NCBI GenBank assembly: GCA_031761405.1
Contig: JASEVX010000115.1
Coordinates: 402,287-466,286, forward strand
Reading direction: 5' to 3'
DNA from: Serripes groenlandicus
Lineage: Eukaryota; Mollusca; Bivalvia; Cardiida; Cardiidae
Length of the DNA: 64,000 nt
The notes below the pieces were generated by a model. That model worked only from the letters and a program-made list of their open reading frames with translations, was not told the origin of the DNA and searched no databases. Position numbers and translations under genes: made by a program. This document shows positions 11,401-23,800 of this stretch, piece by piece (the first letter of the stretch is position 1; every line of letters starts with the position of its first letter).

Positions 11401-14400
11401 CAAATAATATCAAAATATCGTAAGTATTACAAAGATATCATTTTGACTCCAATTGAGTACTGGAAAAATATGTACAAATAATATCAAAACATAGATAAAT
11501 ATTTAATTATTTAAAGTGCAACCTATACATACAACACAATACAATACAATTCAATAATATATAATAGCCAGCCTTGAAAGGCTTACGAAGCACTCAAAAC
11601 ATATCATAAAGTATTACGAAGATATCATTGTGTCTCCAATTGAGTACTGGAAAGATAGGTACAAATAATATCAAAACATATCATTACTCATTAGTATAAC
11701 AAAGATATCATTGTTACTTCAATAAAGTACTGGAAAATAGGTACAAATAATATCAAAATATCATAAGTATTACAAAGATATCATTGTGAATCCAATAAAG
11801 TACTGAAAAAAATAGGTACAAATAATATCAAAACATATATCATAAGTATTACGAAGATATCATTGTTACTTCAATAAAGTACTGGAAAAATAGGTACAAA
11901 TAATATCAAAACATATCATAAGTATTATGAAGATATCATTGTGACTCCAATTGAGTACTGGAAAAATAGGTCAAAATAATATCAAATCATATCATTAGTA
12001 TAACAAAGATATCATTGTTACTTCAACAAAGTACTGGTAAAATAGGTCAAAATAATATCAAAATATCATAAGTATTACAAAGATATCCTTATTACAGTTC
12101 AAAGAATCATTCCAGTGAAGTTTGGTTGAAATTGGTCCAGTGGTTTAGGAGGAGATGTTGTTTAAAGCTTAAAGTTAACGAAGACAGACGATGGACAGAA
12201 AGTAATCAGAATAGATCATCTTAGGGCTTTGGCTCAGGTGATCTAAGAAGGGCCATAATTTGCATTATACGCAATACATCTTATGATCTAGTAGTAACTG
12301 AGCTATATATAAGTGTCATATATGTATGTTGAGCAATTTCTCAATTTTGTCACAAAGTTTTCAACTGTATTTATAATCAGACATTCATTCATAGAAATTC
12401 TCCACGTTTTTCTTAAAAAGTGGTCTGCTACAAATTTGTAGTATGTGGGAAAGGGTTATATGAAATTATTCACCTCGGAAACGCCTGATTTGTCTAGAAG
12501 TTCCTGTATGTTATCAGTGATTAGATCTGAACAGAGGGCAATCAGTGTGGCTGAAGCCAACAGTATTACTATACTCTTGATTCTAGACCATTGTGGGGCA
12601 CCATGATCTGTAAATAGACGTGAGATGAGAGATGAGTCAAATCAAACAGAGAATGAAGATGAAGCCAGTCCGGTGCTGGATCCCAGGACCTCTTGCTTTC
12701 AGGGCAAGTACTCTACTGACTAAGCTAACCAGGCTGCTTACATGCACTCTCTCCAATTGGGTATACGTTTGACTCATGACATACACCCTTGCTTAACTGG
12801 AATTTTGTCCTCGAATTTCGGAACACCAGTGCATATTATACACTGGAAGCGACTTAGGGCTGACCAAGCAGAGCTGTCAGTTCGAGGTTGGAACCTGGGA
12901 CCTCTCGCTTTCATGCCAAGTACTCTACCGACTAGGCTGACCGGGCCGCTTGTATACACTCTCTCCAATTGTTTACAAGTTCAGACATGGAGAAATGTCA
13001 CAAGGAGAGAAAAACATGCAGCCAGTCGAGAGCTCGAACCCAGCACCTATCGCTTTCAGGGAAAGTACTCTACCGATTGAGCTAAACGAGCGGCTTACAT
13101 GCACTCCTTTCAAGTGTGTACAAGTTCAGGCATGGAAAAATGTCACAAGGAGAGAAAAGCATGCAGCCTGGCAGTCCGGGGCTCGAACCCGGGACTTCAC
13201 TTTTTCAGGGCAAGTACTTTACTGACTGAGCTAACCAGACCTTTTGCTCCAAAGGCGAATGCTTTACCACATCGCTAAAACTAGCTCAATAGCAAGGCAT
13301 TATAAGTGTCCCCTTATCCTTTTCCCTCATATAGATGCTTTCTGATGCCTCTGCAGCAGACGGCTTTTTGAAAACATAGTGACAAAAGAAGAAATTGCAC
13401 AAAACGTGCAATTTCTCCTTTTGCCACAATGTTTTCCACTTTTTGTCATAGGTTATCCATTAAATTATAGAGATTTTCTATTTTTTGACAAAATACATTC
13501 AAAGTCGTCTGCTGCAGAATTGCCGTATGAGGGAAAGGGTTAAACAAATAGCTTGGCTACACTCTCATAACTCCACCTCTGTAGAACAAAGATGAGAAAA
13601 TAATGTGGAAAATAAGGACAAAAGATTTAACTCATTCGAAGTGGAGTAGGCAAACTTTACGAGAAAAGGAAACTCATATTCTCTATATGAATAAATTCTC
13701 CTTTTCCCTCAATGTTTTCCGTAGTGGTCTCAAAACATTAGAACAGTTACAACGATGTTTTCGCTTTCTCGCATAAAATAAGTTTCTGCAGATAACTGAT
13801 AAAATATCTAAGGAAAACTTTTGAAAATCCCTATAAATGATAGTTTAATATTTTACTATAGTTTTAACACATTGTAAGCATATTCTCCCTTTGCCTGCTG
13901 TGGATGCATCCAAATTATTCTGCATATGGGCAAGGGTTAACCCTTTCCCACATACATCAATTCTGCAGCAGACGACTTTAAAAAACATCTAGAAAAAAAT
14001 ATGAAAAATCTCTAAAAAATGAAAGTACAATATGTGGGAAAGGGTTAAATTTATATTGGCATAGAACAACTCGGCTACACTTCCAGTGTTGTCAGAAGGT
14101 GTGTTTAAGTTGTCAGTTAATGTTGTCAGTGTTTAAGTTGTCAGTGTTGTCAGAAGGTGTGTTTTAAGTATGTATAACATATATGAAGACACTGGTGAAG
14201 ATACTCACAGGCGAGACTGTGTCCATGTAGACTCCCCCCAAAGTCTTCATTGTACGCAGATGCATTAAGACCCCATGTTGCTATCACATGCTGCTCAAAC
14301 GTTTTGTATCTTGTTTAAACCCTTTCCCTCATATAGACGCTTTCTGACGCTTCTGCAGCAGACAGCTTTTTGAAAACATAGTGACAAAAGAAGAAATTGC

Positions 14401-17400
14401 TCAAAACGAGCAATTTCTCCTTTTGACACAATGTTTTCCACTTTTAGTCATAGGTTATCCATTTAATTATAGAGATTTTCTATCTTTAGACAAAATATGT
14501 TCAAAGTCGTCTGCTGCAGAATTGTCGTATGAGGGAAAGGGTTAAAACTTGTTGCCTTCATATCACTGTTTAACATGTTCTCATATACAACAATATTGCA
14601 GCAGACATCTTTGAAAACATTTTGTGGCAAAATTGGAGATCTCTCTCAAATCATTGTATATAGGTCTTCCAAAGGCAGAAAATGTCTATAAACTAACCCT
14701 TTCCCTCATACAACAATTCTGCAGCAGATGACTTTGAACATATTTTGTCAAAAAATAGAAAATCTCAATAATTGAGCAATTTCTTCTTTTGTCACTATGT
14801 TTTCAAAAAGCCGTCTGCTGCAGAGGCGTCAGAAAGCGTCTTAATGAGGGAAAGGGTTAAGGTACAATTAATGAAAAAAAAAAGTTGAAAACATTGTGGA
14901 ACACTAGAAATTGTCCATCATGAGCAGTTTCTCTTTTTACCACAATGTTTTCAAAATTCATAGCCTGTTGATGACTCAAAAAGCATCTACAAGTTGGAAT
15001 AGGTTCACAAACTTGTCAACTGCTGCCTTTAACCCTTTCCCTCATACAACAATTCTGCAGCAGACGACTTTGAACATATTTTGTTCCAAAATGGAAAATC
15101 TCTATAATTGAATGGATAACCTTTTGAGCAATTTCTTCTTTTGGCACTATGTTTTCAAAAAGCAGAGGCGTCAGAAAGCGTCTATATGAGGGAAAGCATT
15201 AAGAAAAGGGAGAATTTTTAAAACAATGATATAGCAATGAAGTTAAGAACATCAAGTCAAAGGTGCCTTCAAGCCTAACAAACCTTCTGAACTTTTCATA
15301 TCCTTCGAGAGTTGTTTGTAGAAATCATCATACACGTATGAGGTATGGGTTTTTAGTGTAAACAACACTCCCACAATATAGGCTACTGGGAGCACCAAGG
15401 CACAGGCATAAACGAGAGGTTCTATATGTTTCTCATACAAACTTCTATCCCCATCTAGACCAAACTGAAATTGGACATGTAATGACTGTTTGTAGATGTG
15501 ACATGACACTCTCTGATATGTCTGCTTTGAAAATATCTTAGAACAATTGAGAATTGGTAACATTTAGCTGATATAAGAGTTGAAAATATTCAAACCAGTG
15601 TTTCCGCTTGGCATGGGATTTGAACCATGCACCGCCGGAACAAGAGGCTGACGTTCTACAACCTTGTCTCAATCCTATGTGAACATAAAGATACATGCAT
15701 ACACTTACCCTTATCTTTGTACAGACAATTATTAACGCCTCTGTAGCATACGCCTTTTGAAAACATTGCAGGAAATGGACAAAGCATCAAATTCTTTACC
15801 TCAGAGACCTAAAATAACATTACTTTAGGTCCCTGTTTACCTTTCTTTATTATACATCTAATGTCTCAGAATTCATTACTTCACATTTTTCAAAGTACTT
15901 TTTTTGTATACAGAGGATCCATATAAAGATAAATGAAATGTTAACCTTTCCCACTTGCAGATGCATTTTCAGCCATCTGCAGCAGACGACTTTTGAAAAC
16001 ACCTTTTGTGAGCATACATCTTCAAAACTAACTGCTAAAAATTTGTTGTTATAAGGAAAGGTTTTCAAATCAATGATAGAATAATTGTTTAAAAGAGTGG
16101 AAAACATTGAGGCAAAAGGTGAAATCACTCATTATGCCATCTGCTGCAGATGCCGCAAAAGGCTTCTGCATTTAGTTGGAAAGGTTTAATCGGAAAAGGA
16201 CTATAAAACATTTGTCAACGTTTTTTGTCAAGGAACACTTTTGACTTCGACTTTTGATAAATATCACATTTCTAAGCTGGAAACTAAGCTACAAAACTTA
16301 CGAGGGATTGAGAACAGCCGGTACACTGAAGTCCTTGAGTCTGGTTTAGGACTGTACTGTTAAGCTCACATCTCTTACACTGCAGGTCTCCAAATATCTT
16401 GGAGAAAATAGTTGGTGCAAAAACGCCTGAAATGTATTTAACCCGTTGACTGCTGGAACTGTACGTGCGTTCAGCCAGGAAGTCCCTAGAGAACATTTAT
16501 GATGAAAAGACGACTCATAGTTGTTCTGCATCATATCAGATAAATGATTAACACTTTGATTGCTGGAACTGATTTTGTGAAGCATGTGCCACCACAGACA
16601 GGCCAGCCAGTAACCAGACAGGCCAGCCAGTAACCAGACATGCCAGCCAGTAACCAGACAGGCCAGCCAGTAACCAGACAGGCCAGCCAGTAACCGGACA
16701 GGCAAGCCAGTAACCAGACAGGCCAGCCAGTAACCGGACATGCCAGCCAGTAACCGGACATGCCAGCCAGTAACTGGACAGATCAGCCAGTAACCGGACA
16801 GGCCAGCCAGTAACCGAACAGGCAAGCCAGTAACCAGACAGGCCAGCCAGTAACCAGACATGCCAGCCAATAACCAGACAGGCCAGCCAGTAACCAGACA
16901 GGTGAGCCGATAACCAGACAGGCCAGCCAATAACCAGACAGGCCAGCCTGTAACCAGACAGGCCAGCCAGTAAATCAGCACCATCTTACCAGACTGGCTG
17001 CTCAACTCAACATGGCTGTCTGACTAGGGTTTATAATGTATGCTGCTTAATTCAATATTTTCTATCTTGATATTCCTAGAATTTAAACATTTAGCAATGA
17101 AAGTGTTTGTTTATCGTTATCCTTGGTGGTTTTTATTCATATAAGTTCATGAAATTGCAACAAGAGGACCATTATGGTCTTATCCCTTTCCCTCATAGAG
17201 ACTCTTTCTGATGCCCTCGTAGCAGACGACTTTTGAAAAAAAATTGGCAAAAAGAGAAATTGCTCGCAATTTCCCCATTTGCCAAAACATTTTTAACTTT
17301 TTCCAAGTTTTAAGTTTTCATTTATTTAACTTTTTCCAAGTTTTAAGTTTTCATTTGTAGAAGTCTTCCATGTTTTTGAAAAAATGTTTTCAAAGTTGTA

Positions 17401-17842
17401 TGCTACAGATTTGTTGTATGTCGGAAAGGGTTAGATCACTCACCTTACTCAAAAGATTTTTTAGAAGTAATTTTCAATGTTCTAACTATATGCAAATAAA
17501 TATAAAGACAAGAGTGCTGCGCCGCAGAGCGAACGCCAACGCACATCCTTTTTTTTCTTAGTCAAAAAATGGGCCTTACTGAATAATTATTTCAGCCAAA
17601 GTTATGTGAATTGGTATAGACATCCATATTATTCTTAGGATCATATGTACCAAGTTTCTTTTGATAATGATGAATGTTTTTTAGTCTGTAACTCTGTAAA
17701 ATAACATGCAATTGTAACCCCTTTAGGATATGCACATCTCCTCTTGGTATAGAAGCTTCATGTAAAATGTTATTGAATTCCACGATGTGGTTTGTAAGAA
17801 ATAGGGCGGACAAAATATAGCTTCCGGCCGGCCGACCGACCA

Positions 17843-17876
<34 letters not shown>

Positions 17877-20800
17877 TGCCCGACACAGTGACTCCTATAT
17901 ATCCCCTCTTCTTCGAAGGGGGTATAATAATCTTTGTATAGGGTCATCCAAGGAACATTTGTTTTCACAAAATATACATATAAAGGAAACAAGTTCTGTG
18001 CCCTGGTACCCATTTCTGGCACCAGACCGAAACATGTAGACACAATCTCAAAACATAACAAGAGTTAAAAACAATGTGGCAAAACAAGATATTTCTTTTT
18101 ATGAGCAATTTCTAATTTTGCCACATTGTTTTCAAAAGTCCTCTCCTGTAGACGCGTCCAAATGCATCTCTGCATGTGGGGAAGGATTTCAAGATAGAAC
18201 AACAGATTTATTGATACCTCCAATGGCTACAAACAATAGTAGCGCAGTAACGCTGGCTGACTTTGGGTTGAATTTCTGAGAGCTGAACTTTATTCCTCCA
18301 ACTATCATACAAATACCCTGAAATAAGAAACAATCTAACATGCTATATAACTCTTTCCCTCATACGACAATTCTACAGCAGACGACTTTGAACATAATTC
18401 TTCAAAAAGTAGAAAATCTCTATAATTGAATGGATAATCTATGACTAAAAGTTGAAAACATTGTGGCAAAGGGAGAAATTGCTCGTTTTGAGCAATTTCT
18501 TCTTTTGTCACAATGTTTTCAAAAAGCTGTCTGCTACAGAGGCATCAGAAAGCTTCTATATGAGGGAAAGGGATAAGTCTTTCCCACATGCAGTAGCATT
18601 TAGGGCATCTGCAGCAGACAATATTCGAAAACGTTCTTGCAAATGAGCAATTTCTCCATTTACCACAATTTGTTCAGCTCTATTAGATGATTATATATTC
18701 ATATATTTTCCGCAAAGTCATCTGGTGCAGATGCGTTGTACATGTATGTAGGAATAATAAAAGGTTGTCTACTGTTTCAAAATAACAACCCTCTCTCACA
18801 TGAAAATTAACAAATAAACAGCAGATGACTTTGAAAATATCAAGGCAAAAACCAAGAAAATGTCTATAAATTAAGATATAATTAATGAACACAAGTTGAA
18901 AACATTGTGGAAAAAGGAGAAATTGCTCGTTTTAAGCAATTTCTCCTTTTGTCACAATACTGCAAAAAGTCGTCTGCTGCAGAGGCATCAGAAACCATCG
19001 ATATGTAGGAAAGGGTTAACCCTCTTCAACATACAACAAATCATCATCAGGCCTCTTTGAAAACACGTAGAAAAAAATATGGAAACTCTATAAAAAAGAA
19101 AGATTATTATTGAATAATGTTGAAAACATTGTGGCAAAAGGAGAAATTTATTATTATAAATAAGCAATTTCTCTCTTGTTGTGTGGATTATTGGTGTGAG
19201 AAATCCAGGAAACACATGAATAGGTTAACTCGCAGCCATGATATGACTGAAAAATTGTTGAAAACGGCTTTAAACCCCAATCAATCAATCAATGAAGCAG
19301 ATGCAACAAAATGTTGAGGGCTTGGCGTGAAATGGTTGTAACTAAAATTGGTAATTTTTTACCAAGGTTAATCACCTCGCCATAAAGTCTTTATAAGTGT
19401 TAAATCATTTTCTTGGTAAACAATGGAAATTTAGGTGCCATTGCTCTTTCTGAGCAATGGTACCTAAATTTGCATTGTTTATAAAAGGGTCAAAATTGCA
19501 CCTAAACCAGGGTTTTCAAAATAGGTTTTAAGTTACAACTGTTTCACGCCAAGCCCTCGATGTGTCTGCATATGGGAAGGATCTGCAAGTTGGAAAAGGT
19601 TTACTAAAAGGTATCGAATTGATTACCTATTGAACAAATAGACAAATGCACAAGATCCTGTCATGACATTATAAATTACATGTTACAGTTTCTGATTGGC
19701 TAGACTTAGATTCAGTTCAAAATCTGACCAATCAGTCGTCTTAGTTTGATCAGAGATTACACTTCTCAGTAAAGAGAACAAATTTACTACTCCATGACTT
19801 CATGCAAAATACTTGCAACTTCATGTTGTAACAACCATACTGCTTGTGTTGATACCCAGATACTTTTCACAGACATGTAAAACTTGTATGTATGGCAGTA
19901 GGAAAGGGGACCATAGCATAACCCTTTCTCGCATATGACAATTCTGCAGCAGACGACTTTGAAAACATATTGGCAAAAATGTGAAATGTTTTCAAAAGTC
20001 ATCTGCTGCAAATGCGTCTGAATGCGAATGCAAATGGGAAGGCATAAGGCTGTCTGCAGATGCATCAAAATGTTTCTGTAAATGGGAAATATTTGAAATC
20101 TAGGCAAATGAAGATTTGCAGATTTGTTGTAATTGGGATAGAACTAGAACTATCACTGAAGATGATAAATATCCCCAAAACAGCACCTTGACCTACACCA
20201 TAATTTAATAAGTAAAAGGGCCATAACTCTGTAAAATAACATGTAATTGTAAGACCTTTAAGATATGCACATCTCCTCTTGGTATAGAAGCTTCACGTAA
20301 AGTTTTATTGAATTCCACGATGTGGTTTGTAAGAAATAGGTCGGACAAAATATGGCTTCCGACCGACAGACAGCCTGACACAGTGAGTCCTATATAACCC
20401 GTCTACTCCTAAGGGGGTATAATTAAGACAAGGGATAACTTACAGGGATAAACAGAATACTGCCCACAATTGTACCTGAAATATAACAAAATACTGTACT
20501 TTAACCCTTCCCCACATTAAGACACATTTTCAACCCTTTCCCTCATACGACAATTCTGCAGCAGACGACTTTGAACATATTTTGTCAAAAAATGGAAAAT
20601 CTATATAATTGAATGGATAACCTATGACTAAAAGTGGAAAACATTGTGGCAAAAGGAGAAATTGCTCGTTTTGAGCAATTTCTTCTTTTGTCACTATGTT
20701 TTCAAAAAGCTGTCTGCTGCAGAGATGTCAGAAAGCGTCTATATGAGGAAAAGGGTTAATGCATCTGCAGCAGATGGCTTTTAATAACATTGTGACAAAA

Positions 20801-23800
20801 GAGAAATTGCTCACAGTGAGCAATATCTACTTTTGCCAAAATGTTATCAACTATTCAAAAATTATACTTTCATTTATAGACATTTACCATATATTTGCCT
20901 AGATCTGCTCTAATTTATTGCATGTATGAAAGTGTTACAGGTACCGGTAACTTAATTTTTAATTTGTTTTAAAATGTTCCTAAACTATTTATACTCCAAA
21001 ATTAGTTGTATAGTACTTGATCGCAGTTTCATTCATGTAAGCCAACTTGCTACATCTGCAATTAACCCTTTCCCACATATAGACACTTTCAGATGTTTCT
21101 GCAGCAGACGATTTTTGAAAATGTTGTGGCAAAGGTGAAATTGCTCATGATGAGCAATTTGACCATTTGCCACAATGTTTTCAACTCTATTTAATAATCA
21201 AACTGTCATTAATGGAGAGTTTTCACATTTTTGAAAAGATGTTTTCAAAGTCGTCTGCTTCAGATTTGTTGTATGTGGAAAAGGGTTAAAAAGCTGAAGT
21301 TCAAGGGCAGGTAACTCCAGAACAGCTTTATGGATGTAATCAGAAGGTATGTCATGTACATCTGTAATTCAAGATTATCATGGGTACCAAGTTGCTTTAT
21401 ATTATATTAACCCTTTCCCACATACAACAAATCTGCAGCAGACGACTTTGAAAACATACCCTAACAACATTGGAAATGAAAGTACAATAATTGAATAGAG
21501 TTGAAAACATGGTGACAAATGGTGAAATTTCTCATTATGAGCAATTTCACCTTTGCCACAATGTTTTCAAAAGTCGTCTATATGAGGGAAAGAGTTAACC
21601 CTTTCCCACATACAACAAATCTTCAGCAGATTAATTTAAAAACATCTTTGCAAAAATACAGACTATCTTTAATAATAAAAATCTTACTAAATGACTTTAA
21701 CACAACTTTCAACCATAATAAATAGAGGATATTACATGAGTGGTCATTCAAAACGGAATTTATTAAACGAGTTTTCTGAAATTGATAAGAACGAGCCTTG
21801 GCGAGTTTTTATCACTTTTAGAAAACGAGTTTAATAAATTTCGTATTGAATGACCACGAATGTAATGTTCTTTTTATATCATAAATACTAATTTAATAAT
21901 TTACAGCGCTATATCCATATAAACGTCGCTATAAAGCGCGCGTATTTTCAACGCTAAACGTTACGTTATGACGTCACGTTACGTAGCATTGTTATTACAC
22001 CAGTTGAATACGCAATTTATTCAATGGCTTTATTACACTCCTGGCGACGTCATTTATGATATAATATTATATTTCTAAAAGTATATCTTGTTAAGCCCTG
22101 ATTGTCTTTGAAGACCCCAGCTTGGCCAACATTCTTTCCGACATTTGACAAAAGTCACTGTGACAAGCGTCAATCGTCTTTCACCGATGGGCGAACAGTC
22201 TATGTGGAAAAGCAGCCAGTTGCTTGGAAAGTATGTTGTGTGGAGTACTGGTGTGAGAAAACCAGGAAACATATGAGTAGGTGAACTGGCCGCCGTGATA
22301 TGACTGAAAAATTGTTGAAAAACGGCGTTAAACCCCAATCAATCCATCTTTGAGGAAAGCAAACGGTACCCTTTTTGGAACCTCTCCCAAATTCAACAAA
22401 TCTGCAACAGATGACTTTGAAATTGCCTAGGCAAAAATATAGAAAATCTCTATAACTGAATCTATAATTTTTGAAAAGAGTTGAAAACACAGTGGCAAAA
22501 TGAAATATTGATCTTCGTGAGCAATTTCTCCTTAACCCCTTCCCTCATATAGACGCTTTCTGATGCCTCTGCAGCAGGCGGCTTTTTGAAAACATAGTGA
22601 CAAAAGAAGAAATTGCTCAAAACGAGCAATTTCTCCTTTTGCCACAATGTTTTCCACATTTATTCATAGGTTATCCATTCAATTATAGAGATTTGCTATT
22701 TTTTGACAAAATTTGTTCAAAGTCGTCTGCCGCAGAATTGTCGTATTAGGGAAATAACAATATTTCCACAAGTCATCTGCAGAAAAAGCATCAACATTTC
22801 AGGAAAAGTATGAGTGTTTGGACACTCTAGACAACCATTAAACCATCATGGCAGTTTTATCAATCAATCCACCTACCTGTTAAGGCAGATCGTACTAGTT
22901 CTGTGTAACACTTAGAATCTTCCTGTTTTCCCTTTACAAGCGCGACAACATACAGTATTAATTCTACAATAGATCCAAATGTTGCGTTCAGCACTGCTCC
23001 GATAGCAAAACTACTCTGTGCAGATATACTGGAGAAAAAAAAAAGAAAAAGAGTGGAAAACTGTCACAAAAAAAAAAATTCCTCAAAGATCTGAGGCAAT
23101 CTGACGTTAACCTTTCCAACATACAACAAATCTGCAACAGACGGCTTTGAAACATCTAGACAAGAATATAGAAATTCTCTATAAATGAAAGTATTATCAT
23201 TGAACAGAGCTGAAAATATTGTGGCATTAAAGGACAAACTACTCATTATGAGCATTTTCTCCTTTTGCCGCAAGGTTTGCAAATGTCATCTGCTGCAGAT
23301 GTGTGAGAATGCGTATTTTAGTGGGAACAAGATGACAAACTGTCATAAAATACGCCCATCGGGGATCCATAACTCTGGTAGGACTAAAGTGATTCACACC
23401 AATGTATGATGAAGAATGAATAAAGACTGCTCAAGTAAGAAAGCAGACAAACTTTGTCTAATTTCGGCAATTTTGGATAATTCAAGGGCCATAACCCAAA
23501 AGTTCCTCACACAATTTGGCTGGTTATCGAACTTGGCCAAGTCATTATGCCATCACACATGTTCAACAAGTTTCGTGAAGATCGGATGAACCTGTTCGAC
23601 TAACTGAGTGGATAAGATTAATTTGCGCAATTTTGGAGCCATAACCCAAAAGTGCCTCTCACTCTTTGGCTGGTTATCGAACTTGGCCGAGACATTATGC
23701 CCACACACATGCTCAACAAATTTCATGAAGATTGGATGAAAACTCTTTGACTTTTTGCCCGCCGCAGGTGTTCCCATAAAACGTCGCTACGGGCATGTAA

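Larger units (their letters stand above)
19015..19600 (+). mobile_element. piggyBac-like MITE interrupted twice
   Basis: TTAACCCTCTTCAACATAC at the left; the body is broken by a truncated SINE (19180-19300) and a TIR element (19311-19565); a degraded right end follows. Confidence 0.65.

Noticed and set aside
16346..17005. 219-codon ORF with WLACLVTG repeats
   Set aside because: Combines the 20-bp minisatellite with the antisense tail of exon 16; the exon itself is explained by the CAX frame.
17841..17876. (GACA)n as an independent microsatellite locus
   Set aside because: It sits where all these Helitron-like elements carry a short-repeat patch, so it is part of the element.
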